64,000 nucleotides of DNA, taken from assembly GCA_033239005.1 (NCBI GenBank), contig BSQZ01000002.1:2659001-2723000 (forward strand), written 5' to 3'. Shown here piece by piece: positions 22,251-33,929 of the stretch; position 1 is the stretch's first letter, and each line of letters begins with the position of its first letter. Source of the DNA: Lamellibrachia satsuma (taxonomy: Eukaryota; Annelida; Polychaeta; Sabellida; Siboglinidae). The position numbers were made by a program, and so were the translations under genes. The notes beneath the pieces were generated by a model. The model worked only from the letters and a program-made list of their open reading frames with translations, did no database searches and was not told the origin of the DNA.

Positions 22251-23149
22251 AGCTGAGATCATCAATTTCACAACAACTTAATGTGCCTAAAACAAAACTT
22301 AACTTGTGCAAAGTTCTTTCTCTGTCGATGCGCCTAGGGTCTTTAATGAAAAAAAAACATAAGAAACTATAGCTATTTTCCGAAAAAAATATCGAGACAT
22401 GTTTTTTAAAAATTATATTTTAGCCATAAATCTTCGGCTGTCCACAGTTCCGATAATGACGTTTGCGCGTCTCTGTTCACGATTATGCAAAATTATTATG
22501 TTTTTGCCATCCGAGCTCAGGTTCGTGGTGATGAAGTCGCCATATGATTAATATGTGATTGGTTTGTATTCAGATGATCAAATCGAGTGAGGACGTCCCA
22601 TTCATTATCTGCAGCGCTTATACTTCGCTGGCTGACAATCCATTATCAGTATCCGTCTTCACGAAACGTATCACTCTCTTGCTCTGCTGCTCTCAGTGAG
22701 AAGCCACGCGACTGGGTGCTGCAAATTAAAAATTGTTTTCCGAAATAAAGGTTTGATGCACACGTTTGATGAATCTTGCTAAAATAAAAGTCTTTCTTAA
22801 GCTGATTACGATGTTTAGCACGAACATTCCACAGTATCAGAATGGACACATCCCTGTTGTTATGCAGAACAATGGTGATGTCCTATCTCGAAGATGCATG
22901 TTGTATTTGGTCGATTCCCCTGAAAAATTAATACCTTATTGAGCGGGTAAAACCTCTTGTTACACGTATTGTTTCAGAAAAGAGAGGCCTACCATGCAAC
23001 ACATGACCGATAGAGTTAGATCCCTCGATCCTAAAGCGGAAAAGACTCAGAAAAGGTATCGCCAAACATTCAAATTAATCAAAGGTATCGGATTGGTGTT
23101 TCAGGATAGAAGATGTTCACAGTCTCCATCCAACATTATGCTTTTTAGA
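22251..23149. other. Non-coding, nothing recognised
   Basis: No supported gene. Possibly more decayed retrotransposon sequence. Confidence 0.35.
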
Positions 23150-24990
23150 GGATGACAAATTCACCATAGCCATTGCGGGTGTATCATGTGGTTGTGGCAT
23201 TTCAGCAAAATGGATAAACGGTCATTCACCGTGGAAGAGAAATTGATGTCCACAGAAAAGGTGTGATACTAATCATCTCATATGAGTATGCGAACTGTTT
23301 ACGATTCCGTTTCTCCGAGGATAATTACTTGGCAAGGTCAAAATCAAAACTGGTGTGCGAAATATCATCCACGTGTATGCACCAGGCTCATATTACTTTG
23401 ATGAAAAGTAACAATACTTCATGGAACTGGTGCATTAAAAACACTTCAAGTTCAGAGAGATTTCAACGCAAAAGTGGGTGACAGTGCCCAACACAGTGTT
23501 TAAATGTGTCCACACTACGAGAGCGGCGTGGATTTCACAAGATGGAAGAACCATGCACCACATTTATTATATTATTATCCAGAGGAAACTTAATGATCAG
23601 CTGAAGAATACTAGAACATACAGATCGGCAAAACTTGGCTTAGATCACTTCCTGGTGAAAGGATGGTGACGGAAACCGAAAATTGCAGCAGGTGATGTAT
23701 CGAAATGCTGGTAAACATACATTGAGATACATCTGAACACGAACTAGCCAACCTCAGAGATAGCAATTGACGACATTCCAAATAGCACCCTTGGACTAGT
23801 TGCACCACCATTCTCAGGCTGTCAAAACAATAAAGTCAAGGAAAACGCCTGGTGCTTATCGTATAATGGCTGACATTTTTAATGCAGGTGGAGAATAGAT
23901 TGTTAAGATGCTCCTGAAAATATGCAAAGCAGCATGGCATCAGGAAAAGTTACCAACATATTGGTACACAACGATGATCAACACAGTACAGAAGAAAGGG
24001 TGCAAGTTAACCCCTTCAAACTACGGAGCAATGTGCCTGATATCCACCCCACATAAGGTATTTTGCAAGACGATACTCATGAAGTTAGATGACGACATTC
24101 ATACACATCTATCGAAGCAGCAGTTTAAATTAAGGAAGACCATAGGGACAATAAATACTATCTTCACAGTGCGTCACATCATGGACGAGGCAAATTAGCG
24201 CTAGGTCCCAATTGTGTGCACTTCAAGGCTGCATTTGATACTATTTGGAGAGGGGCATTGTAAAGTGTGTTGAGGTCTATTGTGGCGGATCCCAATACTA
24301 TTTCACTGATTGAAGATATGTATGATACTGTTAAATGTACAGTCGTCGTCAACTGACAGCTTTCACATTATATATGCAGATGACACAACAATTATGTCCA
24401 CCATGTTTGAGAAGCTCTCAAGCTCTCAACTGAATACATTCCAGCTGCTTTTAAAAATGGGGTAAGACAGTATCCCAGTTGAAAGTCATCACTTCATCGG
24501 ATACGCGTGTTGTTCAGGAAGGCGAATAACTCGTGACTGTGGGAGAATTATGCTTCTTGGTAGTACCATCTGCCCAGATATATGTTTATTGACACATAGC
24601 CTTAGTATCGGCAGCCTTTCGTAGATTAAGAAAAGGCATACATTCTTTCCTGGAAGACTGAAAGCCTGATTATATGGAGTGCTTATAATGATAAAAGCCT
24701 CGATGGTGCGGAGGCTTGGACGCTACGATTACAGGAGATGCAATCTCTTGAGGCTTATGCAAAGAAATAACGTAGTTAGAAAACCAAACAAACGGGACTG
24801 CAAAGGACAGCGGAAGAGAACAAACACACTTTAGAGGTGGAGTGACCAGATCAGGAATGATACTCGGCTCCCGCTATTGACAACAGAGCGGCATGCCATA
24901 AGAAGAACATAATGGAATGTTGCAACTTCCCGGAGGACGGGAGGTTTCACAGGAGTATCAATGAACATGGTCACTTTTGAAGAAAAATGT
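23150..24990 (+). pseudogene. RTE-like LINE remnant (endonuclease to C-terminus)
   Basis: Heavily mutated, but the pieces appear in order: endonuclease-like ARSKSKLVCEISSTCMHQAH (about 23,330-23,390), a RDFNAKVGDS-type motif (about 23,460, the GDFNAKVG motif), RT N-terminal PSNYGAMCLISTPHKVFCKT (24,025-24,080), HLSKQQFKLRKTIGTINTIF (24,105-24,165), a YADDTT-like piece near 24,375, and a C-terminal KRTNTL..WSDQIRNDTR segment (about 24,815-24,870). Many stops and shifts throughout. Clade assignment (RTE-like) is tentative. Confidence 0.65.
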
Positions 24991-25860
24991 TGATTTAGTG
25001 CGAAGGTGATTGATATATTTAGGTGGCAGTGCAAGTAAATGAGACAAATATACATAGATTAATGTCCAGTAAACGAAATTTGTCCAAGTTAAGTTTAGTT
25101 TTAGGAAAATAAGTTGTTGTGAAATGGTTGATCTGAGCTGCCTAGCAATATTTGAGAGATACAGTAGACAATTTAACATTGATTTGACAAGTAACAGGAA
25201 GCCAGCGTAACTATCTAAGCCTGTACTGATGGTGAACAACTAGGCGCCCTGACTACAACTCGTACCAGACCATGTGTGTAATCGCCAAATTCGACGGAGA
25301 TCTGGTAGACAAAATTGTAGATATGGTAGATAAAATTGTGCATACTTGTTAAGTATTCTGGCGAAAGTTGAAGACACTATCAAAGACATCACCTGGAATA
25401 CGAACGGTATATTATGGGAATGTATCACTGCCAAGCAGTTTAAGTGGAAAATGGTTGATGACCCTATTTCGTTGTTGTTTAATGCAAATAACAAAAAGAA
25501 TAATTGTTTTATCTATGATAAGCATCAGCTTACTTGGTTCCACCCAAAACAAGGTGTCAGTGATACAATCACATCAAGTCGAGACATATTATTGTGCATT
25601 TGATTGTGAAAGCGATATGCAAACATATGTGTCATCAGCATAGAGGTGATAATTGAGACTATTATTATTACTGATTTGAGATGTACTAGAACAGAACCAA
25701 GGACGGATCCTTGCGTGAATCTGAATGGACAGTGTTGTGGGCAACATAGTATGTCAGATATGTTGATGTTTTGGTGTATGCCTGAAAGAATGATTTGAAT
25801 TGAGAAATGCATTGTCCAGTTGCTATCTAGATGCATGTTCAGCAAACCTGAAAAGTGGTT
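24965..25860 (-). pseudogene. L2-like LINE RT remnant
   Basis: On the minus strand a QGSVLGSVL motif (RT motif B, about 25,690-25,715) is followed after a shift by YHLYADDTYVCIS (motif C, about 25,615-25,655). The distal part near 25,000-25,060 reads LPPKYINHLRTKSTF, like the LP..I....L..FKS.LKTHLF end of such elements. Several frameshifts. It abuts the RTE-like remnant on the opposite strand. Confidence 0.65.
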
Positions 25861-26024
25861 TAATATGTTTATCTACAGAGTGAATGTTCATGCGTGTGAA
25901 CAAATATATCGATACCTGAAAGAATAGTTTTCGCACAATAATGTCAGCGTAGTTGAATGTTCCCAGCGAAGTGGAACTGGCGTCGGAATAAACAGGTATG
26001 CTAGGGTAAATTGTAAAGAGCTGT

Positions 26025-26092
26025 GAACAGACTCAAGGACTGGATACCGCACAACGTAAGAACGCACCTTTCACTGCCCCTGTTGATCATAT
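26025..26092 (+). mobile_element. Dispersed element S1, 3' fragment
   Basis: Reads ctcaaggactggataccgca plus caacgtaagaacgcaccttt, matching the distal block of the other S1 copies. Confidence 0.5.
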
Positions 26093-26830
26093 ATCTGTAT
26101 CGGATGATTGTGCCATTGAGGATTCCAACCACCATAGTTTAAGCTTGTACTAGTTTCCAGTTCAGACCATAATCCTTGTATTTGCTTAAACCAGGCCAGG
26201 AAGTCCATAATAAAAGGGACTTTTATCAGTTAGCCATAACCATAAAATGCCTTTGTTGCCCTCACAATGGACAGTGCTGAGTCTTCTGAAAAAGAAGTGC
26301 AGTGATTCAAGCCAGGCAACCAGTATAGTCTGGTGTCAGCTTGCAGAGGGAATATTGAATCTTGGAGACTGACAGGTGGTAATCCACTCTCTCAGCAAGC
26401 AGCATTTGTGTTCACTGCCAACAACTGGATTCACCCTCTAACCCCTAAAGTTAAAACAATCATCAGAGCCACCACCAATTCATGGTCAAGTCATTTAGCT
26501 CAACTCATCAACTAAGACCAGATTTATTCTTTCATACTGTGATAAAATATGCCTGAAAAATAGTTGAACCCGGGTTTAACCCAGTTTAACCCAAACTGGA
26601 GGTTTCAACCAACCCAGGTTAAACCTGGGTTAAACCAGGGGAACTTGTTTTATTTTGAGGATATTAACAAAACTATTTTATTAAATTGACTGCACATAAC
26701 TAAACTTCCACACACTATTAATTTAAACATTAACGAACCTGATTCAAAGTGAAATGTGTAATTGTAAGGGTTTTCATGATGCTGTGTTACTGAACCCACC
26801 CCTGACAAGGGGGGGTTGCTGTAAACTTAC

Positions 26831-26934
26831 CAGGAGGTTCTCTGCATCTTTCAGGTTGTAGAAGTCGGATGTCTCTGTCTTCAGAAACTGCACCTTCTTC
26901 TCCATCGCAATCTGTTGCTGTGCTGTCATGGAAA
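26831..26934 (-). pseudogene. MED4: MED4-like exon K, right copy (frame intact)
   Basis: 104 bp between a candidate acceptor (gacaacag) and a good donor (CTCCTG/gtaagt). The frame is open: SMTAQQQIAMEKKVQFLKTE then TSDFYNLKDAENLL, a short amphipathic helix-like piece matching the position before the YQAK block of MED4. This copy lacks the 10 bp deletion seen at 6572-6665 and shows the ancestral exon. No exon L lies downstream on this strand within the arm, so it is an isolated fragment unless the gene continues elsewhere. Family assignment rests on its order relative to exon L in the left copy. Confidence 0.6.
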
Positions 26935-27394
26935 CTGTTGTCATGGGGACATCGTTAAGAAAATAAAGTTGTGCTTAACCGAATGTGTAGACAAAGTCAA
27001 GACATAAGGATGCTGCCAAACACGTATTTATAATTGACATTAAATTACTGGTCAATGTAGTGGTTAAACCCTGACAGTCTGCCAGTTCCAGCCAAGCTTA
27101 AGACACCTATCAGCAGCTCACCAGTGTATCCAGCCCTTGACTGAGGGAAACCCTCTTCCGCCTACACCACTGCCTGTCTGCAACTTCACTGTTTTTCTCT
27201 CTGTCTACAACTATATAACATCCAAGCCTGGCTGACCAAACACTTACTAATCATTCATTAACTCTCACTTTCTGGCCTTCTAGTTTGAACAGACTAACGA
27301 ACACCACAGGTTTCTCAAGAGGCAACAGTCCCTGGGTAATTAATTAACACTGATACTTATAAATCTGGTGACACTGGACCTTGGCTATCTATCC

Positions 27395-27605
27395 TCCCAG
27401 CACAGACACCCCGGCACTGACACCCCAGCACAGACATCCCGGCTCTGACACCCGAGCACTGACACCCCAACACTGACACCCCAGGACTGACACCCAAGGA
27501 CTGACATCCCAGAACTGACACACCAGGACTGACACCCCAGCACTGACACCCCAGGACTGACACCCCAGCACTGACACCCCAGCGCAGACACCCCAGCACT
27601 ACCAC
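27395..27605. repeat. 14 bp minisatellite, about 15 copies (inverted partner)
   Basis: Reverse-complement units cagcactgacaccc or caggactgacaccc. Partner of 5583-6117. Confidence 0.95.
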
Positions 27606-27659
27606 TGGCAGGATACTTAAAACATGTAGTTAGATATAACAAGTACAACTTATATCAAA

Positions 27660-28060
27660 CTGATGACATAATTATATTATAAAACTGATGTAGTAACAAT
27701 TATATTATAAAACTGATGTGGTAACAATTATATAATGAGCCCTACCATATAATTATGTTATAATGAGCCCTACCACATCATTATGTTATAATGAGCCCTA
27801 CCACATAATTATGTTATAATGAGCCCTACCACATCATTATGTTATAATGAGCCCTACCACATTATTGTTAAATTGAGCCCTACCACAGCATTATGCTATA
27901 ATGAGCCCTATCACATAATTAGATTATAATAAGCCCTACCACATAATAACGTTGTAACGAGCCCTACCACATAATTACGTTGTAAAGAGCCCTACCACAT
28001 AATTATGTTGTAACAAGCCCTACCACATCATTATGTTGTAATGAGCCCTACCACAACTGC
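27660..28060. repeat. 28 bp AT-rich minisatellite, about 14 copies (inverted partner)
   Basis: Units aatgagccctaccacataat plus tatgttat. Partner of 5325-5535, with about twice the copies. Confidence 0.92.
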
Positions 28061-28153
28061 AGTCATTTAGAGGGAATGAACAATGATTAAAACATAAGCC
28101 CATTTTTGGTTTCTTTTTCGTCTTCCATTATGAACAACCCATGTCAAATAACA

Positions 28154-28223
28154 AGTAGACATCACATGTGTCAACAAGTAGACATCACATGTGTCAACAC
28201 GTAGACATCACATATGTCAACAA
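28154..28223. repeat. 23 bp repeat, 3 copies
   Basis: Unit aagtagacatcacatgtgtc plus aac, immediately outside the right arm. Confidence 0.9.
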
Positions 28224-29111
28224 CACTCGGTTGATGGACACATCGATCACTATATCGTCCATCTTCAATTTCATTATCACATACAATCTTGCTCATTGAA
28301 GAACACCCACCACTGTTTTATTTATAAAAATGGCGAGTAAGCTATTAAGTATAAAATATGTTGGGTCTCACAAACTTTGAAGACTGAACACAGGCACGTC
28401 GTAAACAGTAAGAGGGAAGATGCAGCTTCAGTATTTGCAGACGTAACCTTTGTTTCTGATAACAGTTTCGATACGTCGTGGCATGCTTGAAATAAGATGT
28501 TCACAGTACTACAGGTTGTGCGTTATCATAAGAATAGATGAACAAGAGACGAATGGCTGATGATCCCATCTTTCTTTCTAACTGTCGTTGGGTCATCAGT
28601 TATATCTGCATATGGACGACCAATAAAATATGGCCCCTTTGTTCGTGCAGATCCATCGTCGTTGTACGAAGAAATTAATGCGATTCACGGCACAAACTCA
28701 ACATTAAATATGAACCTAGCATACCACTTGGTTACATTTCTAAGTAACGGATTACACGAAAGGAGATCGAATGAATAATGCGTGTATTACATATTTTATA
28801 TTTCTCCAAATATTAACCACAAAAAACACAAACAAACCAAACAAAGATGCAAACATCACGCGCGCGCGCGCGCAAGTACGCACGCACGCATCCACACGTC
28901 ACCTTAAACATTTGTCATCGCCTTTATGATAATATGTATCCCGGATAGTTAATACCATCATCTAACAGGTCAATAGCAACACAATACAAAACAGGTATAT
29001 GGTTGTTGCTATAAAAAAGCAACAAATGCAATAATACTTCTGTTACAACTGCTTACAACTGCAACTGCCAGTCCAGACAGTGCAGGGATGTTGCCGATGT
29101 AGGCGTCTTTA
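28224..29111. other. Non-coding, no supported gene
   Basis: A 72-codon plus frame at 28,560-28,778 starts with a hydrophobic stretch but has no recognisable family. A (cg)n run lies at 28,858-28,874, continuing as cgca repeats to 28,890. Confidence 0.35.
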
Positions 29112-29412
29112 TTCAACTGTAAGTGTACAATACGTGTACAGTTACTGCGATGTGTTATACGTATGCTCTCGTGTACAGTTATTTCAATGTGTAACACGCG
29201 TACACTTGGTACATTTATTTTAATGTGATATACACGTACTCTCGTGTACAGTTATTTCAATGCGTTACACGCGTACTCTCATGTACAGTTATTTCAATGT
29301 GTTACACGCGTACTCTCGTGTGCAGTTATTTCAATGTGTTACACGCGTACTCTCGTGTACAGTTACGTCAATGTGTTACACGCGTACACTCGGCACAGTT
29401 ATTGCAATGTGT
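29112..29412. repeat. 37 bp minisatellite, array 1 (about 8 copies)
   Basis: The unit starts gtactctcgtgtacagttat, continues ttcaatgtgt and ends tacacgc. Period 37, so the peptide appears in all three plus frames. The same unit forms the larger array at 33,930-34,535. Confidence 0.93.
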
Positions 29413-29714
29413 TTCTCAAGTCTCAAGTGGTTACACACCAAACAGCCCAAACTTGGGCTAACGCAGGAGTTTGTGGTGGACTGTGCGCATGCGCTGTGGA
29501 TGGTACATACAACTAAAAGACTAGTATCTTTAATGTTGCTGAAAGGGTTTTTATATGACAGTTTTATTTATTTTATGTATAGGATGTTAGATGAAAAATT
29601 TTAATAGGTTGGTTATGTGTATGGATACTGTCGCTGTCTCGCCACATGCACACATAGACAGTCTCCATACCCAAACCATGGATAACTTTACGCTGAGCAC
29701 TCTGTTTTTGAGGC
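29413..29714. other. Non-coding, nothing recognised
   Basis: Spacer between the 37 bp array and a LINE remnant. Confidence 0.35.
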
Positions 29715-30015
29715 AGTTTAGGTGAGGAGGTGTGGTGAAAGGGAGTTCCATGATGACTTCTTATGTTGGTATTTTTTGGAGGAATCATATTCCATATGCG
29801 AATTGTTCGGGGATAAAAAGAAAAGACCATTGCATTTAAACGACACCTGGGGGCTACGTATTGTCCACGGGAACGAGAGCGGGTTAGTAGGCCTGGAGGG
29901 GGAGGGTGATCTCAATAATGTTATTTAGAATTTTGTAGAAGGTTGTGGCTTGTTTAATAATACGTCTCCTTTCAAAGGTTGGCCATCCAAGGGCAGTAAT
30001 TAGTGATATTGCTGA
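29715..30015 (-). pseudogene. LINE C-terminal RT remnant
   Basis: Minus-strand pieces read ALGWPTFERRRIIKQATTFY then KILNNIIEI, and after a shift FSFYPRTIRIWNMIPP. This is the GW.TLE.RR...A.LTLFYKI...(Y..SFFPRTI..WN.LP) end typical of jockey/CR1-type RT proteins. Frameshifts and stops are present. Only the last 100 or so codons survive. Confidence 0.7.
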
Positions 30016-30420
30016 GGTGTGCGCTGTGTGTGAGAGTTTTCGTGTCTCGTTTAAAAAAAATTTTCCACAGGTGTGGACGTGTATTTGTAAATATTTTAGT
30101 ACAGCGTTGGATGCGAATGACTGAAGAACGTCCTAGTGAATTTTTTTTTATTCGTCATATTGTTAATTATTGGAGATTGAACATTGTTTTGGTGAGCGGT
30201 CAACCGGATCGGTCGCTACACGCCTACCAGGAATAAGCGGCCGAACCAGTTTTCGTCACGTGCGTTTACCAGACTACCAGAATGTCGTCAATGTGCGTCC
30301 CAAGCGACCTATTCAACACTGCTAACAACTTCAGTGACAATGCGAGCTGGGTTCATCAATGCATGTGACCACGTTTGGGTGTGTTCCAATTTGCTGCATC
30401 ACTAACTCTATTATGTAAAC
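30016..30420. other. 5' flank or leader of the following LINE
   Basis: No independent gene. It may include the 5' untranslated part of the LINE that starts near 30,421. Confidence 0.35.
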
Positions 30421-31068
30421 ATGTTGACTTTCACCGGCTGTCAACTACGGGCCATAGGGGCCAACATTATGAAGACGAACTTAACGATACCACTCAAAAC
30501 ACTCCTTACTCTTCGATCACTAAATATACGTGCAACTTCCAGAAGGCACCGGGGAACTACTGTTGGAATAAACCTTTTTCGCCCCATTTCTTCCGAAATA
30601 ACAACTGGAAGACGATTAAGAACGAAAACTGAACACATACACAAGGGGAGAATTAATCCAACAAATCTGGTTGACATATGTCGACAAACTGACACAAGGT
30701 ATAATGTTATCTGCGTACTACTAAATGCACGATCAATATGTAACAAAGCATTGACTGTGAAGGAACACTTGTTGGACCATGGTGGAGATTTTATGTTTTT
30801 AACAGAAACCTGGTGTAAACCGAATAAAACTGCTGTTGTCAACGAATTAACTCCACCAGGGTACAGCTATATAGGAGAATGTCGTTCAGCTAAGCGCGGA
30901 GGCGGCGTTGGAATACTATACAAGTCAGAATATAAATTGCGAAAGACAACAACTAAGCGATATGAGACCTTTGAATATGTGGACCTTAAATCAACACAAA
31001 CATTGAGACCTATGCGTGTTGTCGTCATTTATCGTCCACCGACAACATTCCCTATTTGGTGGCCATAG
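30421..31068 (+). pseudogene. L2/CR1-like LINE: N-terminal endonuclease part
   Basis: This 215-codon open frame begins at an ATG. Residues about 96-130 read VICVLLNARSICNKA...FMFLTETW, the first two motifs of the apurinic-like endonuclease of non-LTR retrotransposons (Asn in LNARS, Glu in LTETW). Residues 158-168 (KRGGGVGILYK) and 206-211 (VIYRPP) follow the family pattern. The second half of the domain, with the GDFN and SDH motifs, is missing. At about 31,045-31,060 the sequence jumps directly to the RT region, so an internal deletion removed it. No endonuclease activity is expected. Confidence 0.8.
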
Positions 31069-31946
31069 TAAATAACAGCTTCGAACAAAGAGTATTTTCT
31101 AACACGCTGAGAACTGCAGTTGTGAAACCACTGCTGAAAAGTGACACGATAAATAAAGATCTGCTAAAAAACTACAGACCAGTCTCCAACATAGCGTTCA
31201 TCGGCAAAATGTTAGAGAAAGTTGCAGTCCATCGGCTAACAGAACACCTAGCTATAAATGGACTGCACGAAGAATACCAGTCTGCATACAAGACACTGCA
31301 CAGTACCGAGACAGCCATGTTGAGAGTAAAGCATGACATTGTTGGAGCTCTTGACAGGAACCATGCTATGGTGTTTGTCATGCTAAATCTATCAGCAGCA
31401 TTTGACACTATCGATCATGCACACTTGTTTAAACTTCTGCAAGATGAATACGGTGTGCGTGGAACGGCACTAGCTTGGTTCCGGACATACATGGAAGACC
31501 GCACCTATCGCGTCCAGATTGACTCAACAACATCAGAGCACATTCCTCTACAGTGTGGTGTACCACAGGGCTCGGTCCTTGGGCCAGTTATATTTACTCT
31601 GTACACCACGACAATGCAGCGCATATTCAGAAGACATGGAGTACACTATCACAAATATGCGGATGACATTCAACTACATGCATCCTACAATCCAGCTGTG
31701 CCGGGCGACCAAGCAGAAACAGTGAGGCAACTCACAGACTGTATTAGGGAAGTTAGACGATGGATGACTCTTCGTATGCTAAAGTTAAATGATGACAAAA
31801 GTGAGATGATTATTTTTATATCAAAACATAATCTCAAGTTATATGGAGTTTGCTCTAGGAACATTGGAGCTGACATCATTTCACCAGTAGACTGCGTACG
31901 AAATGTACAGACTATCATCAAACAGAAGCCACCAAAAGTGCTATAA
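31056..31946 (+). pseudogene. L2/CR1-like LINE: reverse transcriptase core
   Basis: 296 open codons. RT motifs in order are KNYRPVSNIAFIGKMLEKV (residues 38-56), HSTETAMLRV (82-91), NLSAAFDTID (111-120), GVPQGSVLGP (168-177), YADDIQLH (201-208) and MLKLNDDKSEM. The first catalytic Asp of motif A is Asn here (codon AAT at 31,386-31,388), which should abolish polymerase activity, while the YADD pair is intact. After DCVRNVQ the frame breaks near 31,930. This is part of the same insertion as the endonuclease fragment and the C-terminal part at 31,955-32,400. Confidence 0.88.
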
Positions 31947-31949
31947 ACG

Positions 31950-32400
31950 CACTTGTGACCTCTCGCCTAGATTACTGTAATTCGCTCTTCGTTAACCTTC
32001 CGGCATCACAGATACTTCGACTGCAACGAGTACAGAACAATGCTGCTAGACTAATTACGCGCACCAGTAGGCACGACCACATAACACCAGTCTTAAGGGG
32101 CTTACACTGGCTGCCGATAGCAAGTCGAATATATTTCAAGGTTCTAGTGTTGGCGTACTGATGTGTCAATGGTTTGGCGCCGACTTACTTGGCCGAACCT
32201 TTACACATCCGAAATCCTGATGGGCCTCTACGCAACGACTATGAGCCAACACTGCACCAATGCATCACTAAGAAGAGCATTGGTGAATCTGCATTTGGAA
32301 CAACAGCGGCTCGACTTTGGAATTCATTGCCCTCAGACATTCGTAATTCCAAGACGCTTAACAATTTTTAGGAAGTCTTTAAATACTCACCTTTTTATTG
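31950..32400 (+). pseudogene. L2/CR1-like LINE: C-terminal part
   Basis: It reads LVTSRLDYCNSLFVNLPASQ, RVQNNAARLITRTSRHDHIT and LHWLPIASRIYFKVLVLAY. An in-frame TGA follows at 32,159-32,161, and then the same frame continues CVNGLAPTYLAEPLHIR and AARLWNSLPSDIRNSKTLNN. Clearly the same family as the intact RT at 54,010-55,659. A shift separates it from the RT core. Confidence 0.85.
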
Positions 32401-32693
32401 GTCACTTCAAATATATGTAAATGAAGATAATATTATGTGATGGACACTATGGATGGACTATTTGTAATGTACATTAATTTTGCATTAGGATTCTCGCCAG
32501 ATTTTAAATTTTTTTATTATTTTATTTATTTATTTCTAAAGTAATTTTATTTATTTATTCGGCGTTTACACATGTGTGTTTATAGTTAAATAGTATTTTA
32601 TACCATATGAATAGTATTTTATACCATGTACAGCGCACTGATCCATATAGTGGGACGTAGTGCTTTTAAAAATGCTGTATTATTATTATTATT
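32401..32693 (+). mobile_element. 3' untranslated tail of the L2-like LINE with (ATT)n end
   Basis: AT-rich tail ending ctgtattattattattattatc near 32,678-32,694. The simple (att)n terminus is what one expects at the 3' end of L2/CR1-type insertions and matches the tail of the copy at 53,745. Confidence 0.65.
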
Positions 32694-32696
32694 ATC

Positions 32697-33880
32697 TGCT
32701 GGATTTGTGTTCCGTCTGTAATGTAATCATTTTTAACAAATCTGGCAGCAGAGTGTTGTACTCTTTCAAGGCTTTTAATTTGTGAAGTGGTGTGAGGATT
32801 CCATATGGGTGACGAGTACTCGAGTTTTGGCCGGATTAGCATGTTGTAGGCTGTTTGTTTAACTTCGGGTTTACATGGGCCAAGAGTTCGTTTAATCATG
32901 CCTAATACTTTCGAAGATTTTTAAGTTATGTCAGTGACATGATTTGTCCAGGTTAATTTGGAATCCAAATTTACTCCGAGATATGAGGGGCTGGATACCG
33001 TGGATAATAGCTGGCCAAAAAGCGAGTACGTGTGTGGGCTGGGTTTAGTTTTGTTTGTTACCGGAAGGTGGACACATTTAGATACATTAAATTCCATTTG
33101 TCAATTGTCTTACTATTTTTTGAGTTGGTTTAGGTCAGTTTGGAGAATTTCGTGGTCGGTTTTGGAAGAAATTTGACGATATCTAATACTATCATCTGCA
33201 TAAAGGCTTATGGAAGAGTTGCTGTTCCCATCTATGTCATTTATATACATAATAAGAAGAGGACAGGTCCTAGAACTGAACTCTGTTTGACACCAGATGT
33301 GACATCTGTTATATCCGACAGGGATCCGTTAACTGTGACTCTCTGTTTGCAGTTGGATAGAAAAGATTTTTAGTGTTTCCAGTGATTCCGTAGGAGGTCA
33401 ATTTTGATAGAAGACGTAGATGAGGCACGAAGGCTTTGGCAAAGTCAAGCAGAATCATCAAGTCCTGGACTGTCTCAATGAGTTGAGATTCACAAGATAG
33501 TCCCGACTGGAATCCGTGTTGGAAGTGGAGAATGATTTTATGCTTGTGCAGGTGTTTCCACATGTTGCTTAGGATGCTATGCTCCATTATTTTACAGAGG
33601 ATGCAGGTTAGTGATATGCGTCTGTAGTGAGCAGGGTCAGATTTGTGGCTCTTTTTGTGTATGGGAGTTACTAATGCTTGTAGCCTGTCGTTAGGAAGTT
33701 TATGTTTTAACTGTTGTATGATTGTCTTTAAGGACTCTGCCTGGGAGTTTACCCGTGTTGTATGATTGCTAGAACTCTGGCTGGGAGTTTATCTGGGCAT
33801 GTAGCTTTGTTCTGGTTTAGATTTTCCAGCTGCTTTATTACGCCATCTATGCCAATTACGAGAAGGGGGATGTAGGGGTA
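32697..33880 (-). pseudogene. Jockey/CR1-like LINE RT remnant
   Basis: Minus-strand order: LVTPIHKKSHKSDPAHYRRI (about 33,600-33,680), IMEHSILSNMWKHLHKHKI, FQHGFQSGLSCESQLIETVQ, LLDFAKAF (motif A, with the Asp-Lys-Val following lost), SYGITGNTKN, GVKQSSVLGPVLF (motif B, about 33,255-33,300), SISLYADDSIRYRQ (motif C, about 33,175-33,215), then near 32,700-32,880 NMLIRPKLEYSSPIWNPHTT and LERVQHSAARFVKNDY. Several frameshifts, no single long frame. The most complete RT remnant of its subfamily in the window. Confidence 0.8.
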
Positions 33881-33929
33881 AGTAGAGGGGGCTATTTGGG
33901 GGATGGGGTGCTTTTCTGGGGTAAATACA

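Larger units (their letters stand above)
26142..28155 (-). repeat. Right arm of the 2 kb inverted duplication
   Basis: Reverse complement of 5231-7366, from agcttgtactagtttccagt (26,142) to acccatgtcaaataa (28,155). Sub-features appear in reverse order. Similarity ends sharply at both edges. Confidence 0.9.

Noticed and set aside
28560..28778. 72-codon plus frame beginning with a hydrophobic stretch
   Set aside because: It could be a short secreted peptide, but there are no cysteines, no processing sites, no splice context and no family resemblance. Too weak to call.
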